NCBI GenBank assembly: GCA_934700615.1
Contig: CAKUXR010000020.1
Coordinates: 1 to 62,772, forward strand
DNA: 62,772 bases
DNA from: an uncultured Bacteroidales bacterium
GTDB taxonomy: Bacteria > Bacteroidota > Bacteroidia > Bacteroidales > UBA932
Direction of reading: 5' to 3'
The translations under genes were made by a program, and so were the position numbers. Each line of letters begins with the position of its first letter. The first letter of the stretch is position 1. Positions 1 through 8,572 of the stretch are shown piece after piece. Under the pieces are notes generated by a model. That model saw only the letters and a program-made list of their open reading frames with translations. It did not search any database and was not told the DNA's origin.

Positions 1-984
1 AGCTTCAAAAAGATTTTCGGGACGGAAGTCAACAAGGACATTCTCATCGAATTCCTCAAGGTGATTTTCCCGCAGTATGCAATATCGGACATCACATACG
101 TTCCGACGGAGCAGTTGGGAATTATGGAGGACGACAGGAAGGCAATCTTCGACGTGCTATGCAGGACTGAGGACGGAAAGACGTTTCTCGTGGAGATGCA
201 GCGTGGTTACCAGAAGCACTTCTTCGAAAGGGCTCTGTTCTACACTTCATTCCCGATAATGAAACAGGGAAAGAAGGCATTGGCCGAAGAGGCAAGGGGA
301 AACAGGCCGTGGGACTTCAGTCTGGACGGAGTTTTCTTTCTGGGAATCCTGAACTTCAAGTATGAGGATGACGAGATGACCGAGCACCGGTACCGGCTGC
401 TTGAGGCAACTTCGAAAAAGCTGATGACGGACAAACTGGAGTTTGTCTTCGTAGAGGTGGAGAAGTTCGACAAGGGAGAGGATGAACTGGAGACGGACTT
501 GGACAAGTGGCTCTATCTACTGAAGAATATGTCCAATCTACTGGAGCGTCCGGAGAGACTGAGGGACAGAATATTCACGAAACTCTTCGATGTTGCGGAA
601 CTAGCCCAGCTTGACGACGAGGACAGGATTAAATACATTAAGGCCATGAATACTGAACGGGACACATACAATCAGATCGAGTACGCGCGTGAGACTGGAC
701 GTGAAGAAGGTCTCAAAGAAGGACGTGAGGAAGGGCATAAAGTGGGCAAAGAGGAAGGTCTCAAGGAAGGACGAGAAGAGGGACACAAGGAAGGTAAAGA
801 AGAAGGGCGCAAGGAAGGCAAAGAGGAAGGCATAAAGGAAGGGCGTGAGGAAGGCGCAAAACAGAAGAGTTTCGACATTGCCAAAAGAATGTTGGAGAAG
901 GGGATTGATATTGAGACAATTTCAGAACTGACAGGTCTGACAGAAAAGGAGATTTCTGAATTAGACCGGACAAAATCGCGATAA
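1..984 (+). CDS. Rpn-family PD-(D/E)XK nuclease / putative transposase, 5' end outside window
   Basis: The reading frame is open from base 1, and the residues before the GTG at 61 (SFKKIFGTEVNKDILIEFLK) already match the family, so the true start lies upstream of the window. The family (Rpn, PDDEXK_2) comprises DNA endonucleases that promote RecA-independent recombination and were long annotated as transposases. The nuclease core is visible as FDVLC followed about ten residues later by FLVEMQ, the usual D...ExQ arrangement. The C-terminal third is a charged repeat built from EEG and KEG units (about 700-870), then a small helical tail (IDIETISELTGLTEKEI). Such variable Glu/Lys/Gly linkers are common in the family. 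The gene lacks the CATTGAC heptamer that is frequent elsewhere, which fits a mobile origin. Family assignment is firm; whether this copy is active is unknown. Confidence 0.85.
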   Translation, partial: SFKKIFGTEVNKDILIEFLKVIFPQYAISDITYVPTEQLGIMEDDRKAIFDVLCRTEDGKTFLVEMQRGYQKHFFERALFYTSFPIMKQGKKALAEEARGNRPWDFSLDGVFFLGILNFKYEDDEMTEHRYRLLEATSKKLMTDKLEFVFVEVEKFDKGEDELETDLDKWLYLLKNMSNLLERPERLRDRIFTKLFDVAELAQLDDEDRIKYIKAMNTERDTYNQIEYARETGREEGLKEGREEGHKVGKEEGLKEGREEGHKEGKEEGRKEGKEEGIKEGREEGAKQKSFDIAKRMLEKGIDIETISELTGLTEKEISELDRTKSR

Positions 985-1085
985 ATCTTATACGACTCGG
1001 TGCATCTTGCGAGATTATAGCACAGGCGACAGGTCTCTCAGAAGAAGAGGTATCCTGGCTAAAGGAAAGGTCGGATTCAAAGTAG
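966..1085 (+). pseudogene. out-of-frame second Rpn C-terminal tail
   Basis: In a different frame from the Rpn gene and overlapping its last codons, the sequence encodes KIAINLIRLGASCEIIAQAT followed by GLSEEEVSWLKERSDSK and a stop at 1083-1085. This parallels the in-frame tail DIAKRMLEKGIDIETISELT-GLTEKEI. It is a second copy of the family's C-terminal helix that is not translated with the upstream gene in the present frame. It could be the relic of a recombination between Rpn paralogues or of a frameshift that extended the gene. Confidence 0.6.
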
Positions 1086-1236
1086 TCTTGATTAAAGAAA
1101 TATAATTCAGTTATTTGTCCGGGAAACGCTATGTTTTCTGGGCAAATTGCGTTTTATGCAGATAACTGTGTGACCGATGATCGATTGGTAACAGAGTATG
1201 AAAAACTGGCGGCATTGGTGTCCTTCGTTGTGGGGG

Positions 1237-1344
1237 AGACTGTCTAAATGGTCAAACATTTCTAAGTGAAAATCAAGAATTTGCTTTAAGCAGTGTATAG
1301 GGATACGAACAATTTCACTCTTGCTAGGACTTTTAAGACAGTCT
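1237..1344. repeat. 108-bp MITE-like element A, copy 1
   Basis: The ends are imperfect inverted repeats: AGACTGTCTAAATGGTCA on the left, and AGACTGTCTTAAAAGTCC when the right end is reverse-complemented. The interior resembles a second copy at 14217-14320 (shared words GTCAAACATTTC, TTCACTCT, GGACTTTTAAGACAGTC). It is too short to code for anything. The terminal sequence is reminiscent of insertion-sequence ends, so this is probably a non-autonomous derivative. Confidence 0.6.
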
Positions 1345-1348
1345 GGTA

Positions 1349-1542
1349 TTCGACCCTCTTGACAGACGTGGTTTAGCGTTTTATGCTGAACGTCAAGCTT
1401 TTACGGAAATCGTGGGATGCCAAGAGGTGCGTCTGAAATGGGGTCTTGACAGGTAGATCAAGCTAAGCAAACTCTGTATAATATTGGTGTCTAACAAGTT
1501 AGCGGGATGAACCTTAAATTGTCGTCTGCCAAGAGGGTCGAA
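1349..1542. repeat. about 195-bp double-hairpin element B, copy 1
   Basis: The element starts TTCGACCCTCTTGACAG and ends CTGCCAAGAGGGTCGAA, nearly perfect terminal inverted repeats. Inside are GCCAAGAGGTGC and GGGGTCTTGAC, so the left end can pair with the first inner copy and the second inner copy with the right end, giving two consecutive hairpins. Two further copies lie at 54966-55161 and 55869-56064, where the ends are perfect (TTCGACCCTCTTGGCA). This copy has diverged most. There is no open reading frame. Confidence 0.65.
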
Positions 1543-1651
1543 ACAGAAGGCCTCATCTGTCAGCTTATCTTCTGCCTTTTCTTGTGCGGCTGTGCTAGAC
1601 AGAATGCTGGAAGATGACAGCCAGAAGTCTATGACCTAAATAAGTCGCTTA

Positions 1652-1735
1652 GTAATCCTTAAAAAATAACTTGGTAATCTTTGCGAGGCTTTTCGGTCTA
1701 TATTCATTTTTTTATCAGTCGTGTACGTCCAGTAC
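1652..1735 (+). repeat. 84-bp repeat, half of palindromic element D
   Basis: The block GTAATCCTTAAAAAATAACT... to GTACGTCCAGTAC recurs almost unchanged at 62399-62482, and in related form inverted at 54630-54714. At 62 kb it is the left arm of a long palindrome; here the right arm is missing and the sequence passes into an unrelated C-rich stretch. The remainder of 1085-1650 outside the elements listed holds only a small imperfect hairpin (about 1116-1150, ATTTGTCC to GGGCAAAT). I see no gene there. Confidence 0.6.
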
Positions 1736-1781
1736 CCGGGTTCCCCCCCTGACCAGAACGAAGCGCAGCTGCAGTAAAACT

Positions 1782-1813
1782 AAACCCCCGCAGAATGCAT
1801 CTACGAGGGTTTT
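1782..1813 (-). terminator. rho-independent terminator of tRNA-Phe
   Basis: On the minus strand, just after the tRNA, AAAACCCTCGTAGA-TGCAT-TCTGCGGGGGTTT forms a hairpin followed by AGTTTTA. Confidence 0.7.
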
Positions 1814-1816
1814 CTG

Positions 1817-1889
1817 TGGTGCCACCGAGAATCGAACTAGGGACACAAGGATTTTCAGTCCTTTGCTCTACCAACTGAGCTATGGCACC
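1817..1889 (-). tRNA. tRNA-Phe (GAA)
   Basis: The 73-nt minus-strand sequence begins GGTGCCATAGCTCAGTTGG and ends GGTGGCACC plus A. It folds as a cloverleaf with a 7-bp acceptor stem (GGTGCCA/TGGCACC), a D arm with GTTGG, an anticodon stem and loop GGACT-GAA-AATCC, and a TTCGATT T-loop. The anticodon GAA specifies phenylalanine. CCA is not encoded. It has its own promoter at 1945-1975 and a terminator directly downstream, so it is a single-gene unit. Confidence 0.95.
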
Positions 1890-1944
1890 AGATTTTTTCC
1901 TTACTTGAAGTTCGGTGAAGTACCGTTCTTTTCGTTTGGGATTA

Positions 1945-1975
1945 CAAAGGTAGGCATTTTTTCTTACACTCCAAA
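1945..1975 (-). promoter_or_regulatory. Bacteroidetes-type promoter of tRNA-Phe
   Basis: On the minus strand TTTG (1972-1975) is followed after 19 nt by TACCTTTG (1945-1952), a full match to the Bacteroidetes consensus TTTG-N19-TAnnTTTG. About 50 bp around it is shared with the promoter of tRNA-Glu at 18365-18395. From 1976 to 2158 I see nothing else. Confidence 0.85.
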
Positions 1976-2158
1976 TTTTTCTTGCACTTTTTTCAATATT
2001 TTTTCGAAGTTTTTTCGCGCATATACAATAACTCATTATCCCTCAGGGAATTGTCCAGAACCACTTTTTTTGACATTTTTCTGCCATCACCTGACGCAGA
2101 AATGTAACCCCAAGACCACATTAAGTAATATTAACCCAAACAATCAGAAATAACTCCC

Positions 2159-5092
2159 CTACTCCTCATCCCGGACACAGCGGACAGTGCCGCTGCCGAA
2201 ACTTTCGAGGGAAAGCTGGCCGGAACTCTGCCAGATAAGACCCTGACCGCTGCCCTGCTTATAATAGCCGGCACAGGCACCCGTAAAGAACGTATTGCTC
2301 CACATGAAATTGGAAGGCTTGGAAAGGAACATCGTCATCATTGACAACTCCCTTTGGTTAGGCACACGCCAGGCACCTCCCTTGGCGGCCTTGCACACGT
2401 CGGCCGTAGCAGATATGAATGGCTGATTGTAGCCAGTATTGATAATCGAGCCACGCGCAAACGTGCCTGGCAAATCAGAAGAAGCCACGACAAACTTCCC
2501 GTAAAGTTTGTTGGTCGTATTCTCGCCACGCTCAAGAGAAGGACTCATGGCCGTCGATTGGTAACCGCGGAGAGCATCTTCAGCAAGAAGCATGGTAACC
2601 TCTGTACCATCAGCCACAGACTTATGCTCATAATATTTGTCTGCCGTCACACCCACACCAGTACCATTGGACTGCAGATTCCTAACGCAACGGACCTTGG
2701 ACGCCTGACCCCAAGAATTGACGACACCCTTGCGAGAAGTAGAAACGCCCTCTTCAGCCCATAGAACAGCCATATCCGAAGAAGTGAAATAATGCCAAAA
2801 CTTCAGAGCCTGATCTTTGATAAGCTTGTTTCCATTCATATCATAGATTCCCTGATGATAAGCCGTCTTCAGCGCATCCCAGTCATTCGGATTGAACAGA
2901 CGCGCATCCGTAGGCAGAATCTCCTCACCACTCCAAAGACCGATGTACTGGCCCACAGAAGCAAGGTACCATTTGACCTCGGAAGCATCTATCTTTCCAT
3001 CGCCATCCTCATCACGATTACGGCTCATACAAGCCATAAAAACATCAGTGTACAAATCCTGAGCATTATCACTACGCTTCTGCACCCCGGATGTCGGGTA
3101 AAAAACAGAAACATTCTTCCTGGTCGTGGCAAGGCCATCCCAAGTCTCACCGGTTCCCGAATAATTGGAATACTTCAGAGCAAAACCCTTGACCTTCTCC
3201 TCCTCCGAAACACTCTCTACCCCATAAGGCACAAGCGACGGGTCCATCTTATAGAAAGTCCATACAGGCTCCTGCGAAATCACATACTTGGCCTCCGCAT
3301 AAGAACTCATCTTATCAGGACTCGTCTCATAAGTATTCGCCAGATACACAACACGTTCCTCAGTCCGGTTCGCATACTTAGTCCAATCCCTGTCACTATA
3401 ATAATTCTCATCAATGAAACACGTATAATAGACTCCGCGCTTACCATTGACCTTAGCATTGAAATACGAATCATTGTCCACATTTGCCATAAGATCGACA
3501 AACATCCTGAAGACATTCATCGTATTGGACAGGCCCGGAAAACGACAGACATCCGCCACGGTACGGGCCGAATAAGTCTTCTGACCGACACCTGAAGTCG
3601 CGCCGGTATTCTTCACGAAATGCACCCAATAATAGTCATGCTCCGTCTTTCCGCCCTGAGGATCAGCAAAATAAGCCTCCTTCCCGGCAACCGGAACAGC
3701 ATTGAAATGACCATCGAAAGTCCCGACCTTCGCCGCATTCCTGTCCGCATCAGTCTCGGCAGCCTTATACGCAGAAGGGTCATACAAGCCATCCGGTCGA
3801 ACCAGAAGGCTCTCCGTCTCCCCGAAAGCCGTCTTGAACTTCACAATGTATCCGAAATCCCTGAGTCCCTGAATCTCCTCCTGCGTAAACGAAAAGACAC
3901 GAGACTCATAATGACTGTCCACATCGAAAACCTCACCATTGTCAGTCCTGATGATCACCCCCTCAGCCCCGGGATTATCCTTGTCAATGATAGTGTTCCC
4001 ATCAGCCTTCGCCTCAGCGACAATATCATCCACCCCATTGACAGTAACGGTATATTCATACTTGTAGTTCCTCACCACACTGAAATCCGAAAGCGACTTC
4101 CCGAAATCACCCAAATGGATGGTATAGTGCACATTACCAGAAACATCCCCCTTCTTGTACTTGCCATAAATGACAATATATGTAGAATTCACTGGAGCAT
4201 TGACAAAAGACTTCACTCCATCAGAATAGACATTCCTCTCACGGTCATTCCACTTCGAAATGGCAGAAGACGACGTCTGGATATTCTCCGGAAGATAGAA
4301 ATTCACCTCCAGCTCATTCATGACCGTACGCGGCAAATTCTCGAAATCCGAATAAGATGCAGTCGTATTCTTGTCAATGACAGGAACCCGTCGAGGGACA
4401 TTGCAAATCACATAATAATCAGGGTCGAAACTAATCCCCGCCCCGGTCTTCACCGTAATCTTATTCTTGGAAACCGCCTTAAACAACTTAAGACGCTGAG
4501 CATCAGCAGAAACAGGATTATCAATCCTACCGGTACCCGTACCGGACTTCGACACATGGACAGGCTCACCATCATTGACATAACCCGTCATGAGAAAACA
4601 ATTGTCCATCGGATTTACAGACTCCTTCTGACGCGAATATACAGCCGCGAGAAAATCCTTCCTGGTCAGGTCCGAATTCGTCGCATTCAGAATCCGCTCA
4701 TCCGTAATGCTGTACTGGGACGTCACCGCATTGGCGATGCCATAAATATACACATCCCCCGTAACCGCCTGAATACCGGAAATATCCGCAGACTTGTCAT
4801 AACCGGTAGAAGAATTACGGTCAGCATTGAACTTCAAGTCACTCTCCGAAAAAGTCTTGAAACCCACAAGCACACCGATCTTGTCGAACACGTACACACG
4901 GAGGTCATGGACAGCAACCTCATTGGCATCATTCGGGTCCCAGCCCTTGACCACCACACGGTCAAGCTGCCCCGACAACACATTGAGAGACAACGTTACA
5001 GCCTCCCCGTCACCTGCGGCGGAAGGAACCGTCTCCTTCGCGCAAGCGGCGAAAATGATTAAGGTCAATGCCAATGCAAATATTCTTTTCAT
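2159..5092 (-). CDS. DUF4906 fimbrial lipoprotein (likely fimbrial tip or accessory subunit)
   Basis: About 977 residues. I chose the ATG at 5092 (MKRIFALALTLIIFAACAKE), which gives a signal peptide with lipobox FAAC; the longer reading overlaps the upstream gene. The N-terminal two thirds carry a DUF4906-type region (VNGVDDIVAEAKADG, then DVDSHYESRVFSF), found in large lipoproteins encoded with fimbrillins in Bacteroidales. Residues about 720-740 read RNRDEDGDGKIDASEVKWYL, an EF-hand-like DxDxDG loop. The C-terminus (WRVPNQRELSMM ... VRCVRDEE) resembles the Fib_succ_major-type C-terminal module. It is the last gene of the fimbrial operon, 7 nt after the second fimbrillin. A paralogue sits at 24434-27322. 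A surface-exposed tip or anchor role is inferred from family context. Confidence 0.8.
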   Translation of the reverse strand: MKRIFALALTLIIFAACAKETVPSAAGDGEAVTLSLNVLSGQLDRVVVKGWDPNDANEVAVHDLRVYVFDKIGVLVGFKTFSESDLKFNADRNSSTGYDKSADISGIQAVTGDVYIYGIANAVTSQYSITDERILNATNSDLTRKDFLAAVYSRQKESVNPMDNCFLMTGYVNDGEPVHVSKSGTGTGRIDNPVSADAQRLKLFKAVSKNKITVKTGAGISFDPDYYVICNVPRRVPVIDKNTTASYSDFENLPRTVMNELEVNFYLPENIQTSSSAISKWNDRERNVYSDGVKSFVNAPVNSTYIVIYGKYKKGDVSGNVHYTIHLGDFGKSLSDFSVVRNYKYEYTVTVNGVDDIVAEAKADGNTIIDKDNPGAEGVIIRTDNGEVFDVDSHYESRVFSFTQEEIQGLRDFGYIVKFKTAFGETESLLVRPDGLYDPSAYKAAETDADRNAAKVGTFDGHFNAVPVAGKEAYFADPQGGKTEHDYYWVHFVKNTGATSGVGQKTYSARTVADVCRFPGLSNTMNVFRMFVDLMANVDNDSYFNAKVNGKRGVYYTCFIDENYYSDRDWTKYANRTEERVVYLANTYETSPDKMSSYAEAKYVISQEPVWTFYKMDPSLVPYGVESVSEEEKVKGFALKYSNYSGTGETWDGLATTRKNVSVFYPTSGVQKRSDNAQDLYTDVFMACMSRNRDEDGDGKIDASEVKWYLASVGQYIGLWSGEEILPTDARLFNPNDWDALKTAYHQGIYDMNGNKLIKDQALKFWHYFTSSDMAVLWAEEGVSTSRKGVVNSWGQASKVRCVRNLQSNGTGVGVTADKYYEHKSVADGTEVTMLLAEDALRGYQSTAMSPSLERGENTTNKLYGKFVVASSDLPGTFARGSIINTGYNQPFISATADVCKAAKGGAWRVPNQRELSMMTMFLSKPSNFMWSNTFFTGACAGYYKQGSGQGLIWQSSGQLSLESFGSGTVRCVRDEE

Positions 5093-5099
5093 AGCTTCA

Positions 5100-6443
5100 T
5101 CAATTGAATTCCACCCCTCCGCCATGACCGCCATTCCACTGCATGACAGTGACTTTCAGGTCAATGACAGTATTGCTGTAAGACAGATTATAGAGATAAC
5201 GCTTGCCGGCCTCCCAGCGGGAATCAGGCGTAATGGCGTCAAGACTGAAAGATTTGTCAATGTCACGCTCCTCATCCATATAATAAGTAGTCTTGGAATA
5301 AGGACCATTAGGGTCCTCCTTGAAAGTCACATCATAATCACCCTTATGGTCCGGGTTATAGACATAGCGATTTCCGGAGACATAGTCATACTCCCCCTTT
5401 CCGGGATTTTCCGTGCGACTATACACAGAATAACCGCTTCCCCTTCCGTTATACACATATCCGATATGACCGACACTTTCCGTCACCGTATAGCTGAACT
5501 TCAATGTCTTGCCCTCCAGACTCTGCGGCCACGCCAACTTGAACTCCCCCTTGTCCGAAGCAGTCGCCGTTACGGAGCCTACATGATTGAACAAATCCAC
5601 CTTGGCATTGGCAGGAAGAATCTTCACAGTCACCCCGTCAGCAACACCTTTTATATCAGAAACATCTGCCAATGTATAAGTTACGGAAGGACAGCCGGAA
5701 ATATCCGCATCCCTCGTCCATGCGCCGGAATAGTCAATGCCGGCCTCGCCGCCGGACTGAATCTGCAGGGAAACATCCTTCAGTTTCAAGTCCCCCGCAC
5801 TCTCATTCTTTAGAGTAAACGCAAATGCCGAAAACAAATGCTTAAAAGTCAAGCCCACAGGCCTCTTCACATCAGTTCCATCAGAGATATCAGTTCCTGC
5901 AGACGTATCCAGATTACGCTCCACGACATTGGAATAAACGAAATCGAACTGCGGAGAATCCAGATCCATCTCCGTCTGCGGAACCGCAAAAACATGAGGC
6001 GCCCCTGCCTTCCCGAATCCGAAGCCGTCGCCCCACAAAGTCGCAGGGGACAATGCCGGATCCACGGAATTGTCATTGACAAGAACACCATAAAAACGAT
6101 GGGCACCCGCCTTCGTCCAATAATAATTTTCAATGTCAGAAGTAATGTCAATGCCTTTGCGGAACGGCCAGACAGCTCCGGCCTCTCCGCCGTCAGACAC
6201 CACATACTTCCCGTCAATATATGCCACCGGACTGTCTCCCATATACACATCCCAAATCTGCAACGCATTGCCGAAGCGACAGAAAGAGTCACCGTCAAGC
6301 ATAGCCTTGGTATCCTGCCCGTCACCACGGGCAGTCACGCATATGGGACTGCCAGAATTCACATCTTCCCTCTCCACCCGCACACTGGTGCAGGAGGTAA
6401 AGGCCAATGCGGAGGCAACGCCCAAAACAAACATATATTTCAT
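5100..6443 (-). CDS. fimbrillin-family lipoprotein
   Basis: About 447 residues starting at the ATG at 6443 (MKYMFVLGVASALAFTSCTS), with a lipobox at FTSC. An upstream TTG and ATG in frame would add six residues but do not improve the signal peptide. The layout is typical of the Bacteroidales fimbrillin superfamily: a short N-terminal strand region, a first domain with WPFRKGIDITSDIENYYW (the family's statement that the content can be scaled to plain text), then a second beta domain ending VIDLKVTVMQWNGG. Fimbrillins are exported as lipoproteins, cleaved by an Arg/Lys protease and polymerised by donor-strand exchange; the VTVMQW motif before the C-terminus is common. It lies between the other fimbrillin and the DUF4906 gene. 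Which of the two is the main shaft subunit cannot be read from sequence. Confidence 0.78.
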   Translation of the reverse strand: MKYMFVLGVASALAFTSCTSVRVEREDVNSGSPICVTARGDGQDTKAMLDGDSFCRFGNALQIWDVYMGDSPVAYIDGKYVVSDGGEAGAVWPFRKGIDITSDIENYYWTKAGAHRFYGVLVNDNSVDPALSPATLWGDGFGFGKAGAPHVFAVPQTEMDLDSPQFDFVYSNVVERNLDTSAGTDISDGTDVKRPVGLTFKHLFSAFAFTLKNESAGDLKLKDVSLQIQSGGEAGIDYSGAWTRDADISGCPSVTYTLADVSDIKGVADGVTVKILPANAKVDLFNHVGSVTATASDKGEFKLAWPQSLEGKTLKFSYTVTESVGHIGYVYNGRGSGYSVYSRTENPGKGEYDYVSGNRYVYNPDHKGDYDVTFKEDPNGPYSKTTYYMDEERDIDKSFSLDAITPDSRWEAGKRYLYNLSYSNTVIDLKVTVMQWNGGHGGGVEFN

Positions 6444-6493
6444 ATCAGTTATCATTGTCAAAACCGAAGACGGATGCCCACAACGCGGGCAAA

Positions 6494-7588
6494 TTACTTA
6501 TGCTCTATAGCACCACCTTCTGTGGTGACATTCTCTTCTTTCCATGGCTGAACTGAAGGTGCGATGTAAATCTGGTCATCAGTACCGAATGTAAAGTTGA
6601 TATCATAGATATAATGCTTTGCATTCATCCAGCTAGTAAGAGACTGTTCACCCACTTTACACTGATTGAGATGAAGTACCGCTTTCTGCTCCACTTTTGC
6701 AGTTCCTGGAACATGCTGATCATAAACGATAGTGGCTACAATGTCGTTTGTAATTTCCTGCGGGATTACAAGAGTACCGTTTGCATTGTTCTCCACATTG
6801 GCAGATGTCGCCGTTAGAGCCTGTTCTCCCCTGAATACTACAATAGGATCTTTCGATTTAGAATCAACAGCCGGAGTCCAGTTGATTTCGGACACATGTG
6901 TCTCAAATGCACCCTTTAACGCAACATTATCAAGAGTCAGGCTCTTAATAGTGATGACCGGTTCGGTAGTCGTGGCCATACCCACAGGCTTCGTAAACTT
7001 AGCCTTGAAAGTAATCCAGGACATGGCATGATAGAAAGTCATGACCACATTGTTGGAGGCTGAAGTGTGTGACGATGCAGTTACCGGACTCCACATGAAG
7101 TCAACTGTCTTTTCGGTAAGACGAGACTGGGTAAAAGTTCCGTTTTTGAAAATGTCAGACACCACATCAGTTCCGTTAGCCTTGAATGTATGTGAAGCGA
7201 CAGCCTGAGCGCCCTCAGCATCTGTAAGAGGCGAATAGGCAGCGAACACGAGGGAACCGTTCTTCGGCCAATAATAAGGGTAAGCGGCACCATCCTTCCA
7301 TCCTGCCCAGTATTTTCCGTTCTGCTTGAACTGGACATTGTCAAGATAGGTTGACGCAAACTTGAACGCAGAAGCAGCAGAACCACCCGGGCAATCAGCC
7401 TGGTAGTAAGCGTACACACCCATAATCTGATCAGCAGGGAAGGCCGCATCGGTTACAGTTGTCTTGGTCTTGTTGATTTCATTGACAGGAGCCAATGCAA
7501 TCTCTCCAGCAGGCTCATAGCTTACTGAAGACTTGGTGCAGGCAACAACGGCGCTGACGCCAAGCATTACAATAAAGAGTTTTTTCAT
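6494..7588 (-). CDS. fimbrillin-family lipoprotein
   Basis: 364 residues with lipoprotein signal MKKLFIVMLGVSAVVACTKS. It shows the fimbrillin plan: the stretch NEINKTKTTVTDAAFPADQI, followed by a beta-rich domain with YYWPKNGSLVFAAYSPL and VMTFYHAMSWITFKAKF, both highly characteristic of the family, and a C-terminal APSVQPWKEENVT strand. It lies between the DUF5119 gene and the second fimbrillin on the same strand, with a 21-nt gap upstream and a 50-nt gap downstream. Its compact size and position directly after the DUF5119 gene make it a candidate for the major shaft subunit (inference). Confidence 0.82.
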   Translation of the reverse strand: MKKLFIVMLGVSAVVACTKSSVSYEPAGEIALAPVNEINKTKTTVTDAAFPADQIMGVYAYYQADCPGGSAASAFKFASTYLDNVQFKQNGKYWAGWKDGAAYPYYWPKNGSLVFAAYSPLTDAEGAQAVASHTFKANGTDVVSDIFKNGTFTQSRLTEKTVDFMWSPVTASSHTSASNNVVMTFYHAMSWITFKAKFTKPVGMATTTEPVITIKSLTLDNVALKGAFETHVSEINWTPAVDSKSKDPIVVFRGEQALTATSANVENNANGTLVIPQEITNDIVATIVYDQHVPGTAKVEQKAVLHLNQCKVGEQSLTSWMNAKHYIYDINFTFGTDDQIYIAPSVQPWKEENVTTEGGAIEHK

Positions 7589-7609
7589 CTTAAAAAATAT
7601 AAAACGTTG

Positions 7610-8572
7610 TTAAATGATAATTTCAGAAACGATATCTTTCCATTCGTCCACGTCAGGGGCAAGACCGCCTCCCGAGCCAGGATTGTCAGGCTTAGGGATC
7701 ACGATGTCACCCGTCTTCACGCGGATTATCTGTTCTTTGTTTCCCGGGAACTGGGACGACACATCGACATTGAAAATATACCCTTTGCCGGCGGTATCTG
7801 TAATCACGAGCGAAAGTATCTGTCTTTCAGCGGGATTAGGGTTCTGGCCGAAGGTATTGAAACCGGTCTTCAGCGTCCCGTCGGCATTGATGCCCTTCAC
7901 GTCGAAATAGACAGTCGCGACATCGTCCGAGCGCTTCCCCGTCGAAATCCGGTTAAACTCAGACACACCGGTAATCACCGCCGAAATTGACGAGACATTT
8001 TCAATGCCATTGACCTTATCGACCTCCAGAATCCACGATTGGACGACAGTTTCGCAGTCTATTGTCAATGTTACTTCAGGAGAATCGACAGACCTTGCCG
8101 GAAGATCGACCTTGTTTAGTCTCCCCACAAAGAGATGGTCCGGGTCATAGACGATATGCTCGTCCTCGTCTCCTTTAGCGCTCTTGGTGCCACGACTCTT
8201 CAGTTTGCTCTTGAATTCTTCCGAAATAGAGTTCGTGGCAGCAAAAATCCTGTTGAAATTGTCGGGCTCCTTCACCAGAGTCACCTGAGTATCAAAGTTA
8301 TAGGCCAACACATCATAGATTCTTCCCGGAAGGACATTGACCTGGCCTCCGGAAAGCGGCAGATATGCCTGGGTCACAAGGTGCCCGTCGGAATGGTCGA
8401 AGAAAGCGACCCTCATAACGGACGGGTCCTTGGAGACAGTATAGTTCACGATGTCACGGTCGAGATTCATCACGACATTGACAGTGTAGTCAGCCTCAAG
8501 AAGCGGACGTCTCCTGCATGAGGCAGCAAAGACAGCCAGCATCATAAGTATCAGAATGCCAGTTCTTTTCAT
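7610..8572 (-). CDS. DUF5119 (FimB/Mfa2-like) fimbrial anchor lipoprotein
   Basis: The open frame extends upstream, but the credible start is the ATG at 8572 (MKRTGILILMMLAVFAASCR), which gives a lipoprotein signal and overlaps the stop of the previous gene as ATGA, implying translational coupling. The resulting protein has about 320 residues. It begins with an YTVNVVMNLD strand and MRVAFFDHSDGHLVTQAYLP, features of the DUF5119/FimB-Mfa2 group that anchors and length-limits fimbriae in Bacteroidales. The order DUF3575, DUF5119, fimbrillin, fimbrillin, DUF4906 recurs in this order of bacteria. The function is inferred from that group. Confidence 0.75.
   Translation of the reverse strand: MKRTGILILMMLAVFAASCRRRPLLEADYTVNVVMNLDRDIVNYTVSKDPSVMRVAFFDHSDGHLVTQAYLPLSGGQVNVLPGRIYDVLAYNFDTQVTLVKEPDNFNRIFAATNSISEEFKSKLKSRGTKSAKGDEDEHIVYDPDHLFVGRLNKVDLPARSVDSPEVTLTIDCETVVQSWILEVDKVNGIENVSSISAVITGVSEFNRISTGKRSDDVATVYFDVKGINADGTLKTGFNTFGQNPNPAERQILSLVITDTAGKGYIFNVDVSSQFPGNKEQIIRVKTGDIVIPKPDNPGSGGGLAPDVDEWKDIVSEIII

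Noticed and set aside
1671..2153. 160-codon plus-strand ORF over tRNA-Phe
   Set aside because: It crosses the tRNA and its terminator on the opposite strand and starts in a dispersed repeat that also starts a false ORF at 62418.
3620..5062. 480-codon open frame on the plus strand
   Set aside because: It is antisense to the DUF4906 gene, lacks any domain or signal, and arises from codon bias of the real gene. The same applies to the long frames at 4827-5813, 5838-6551 and 25541-26833.
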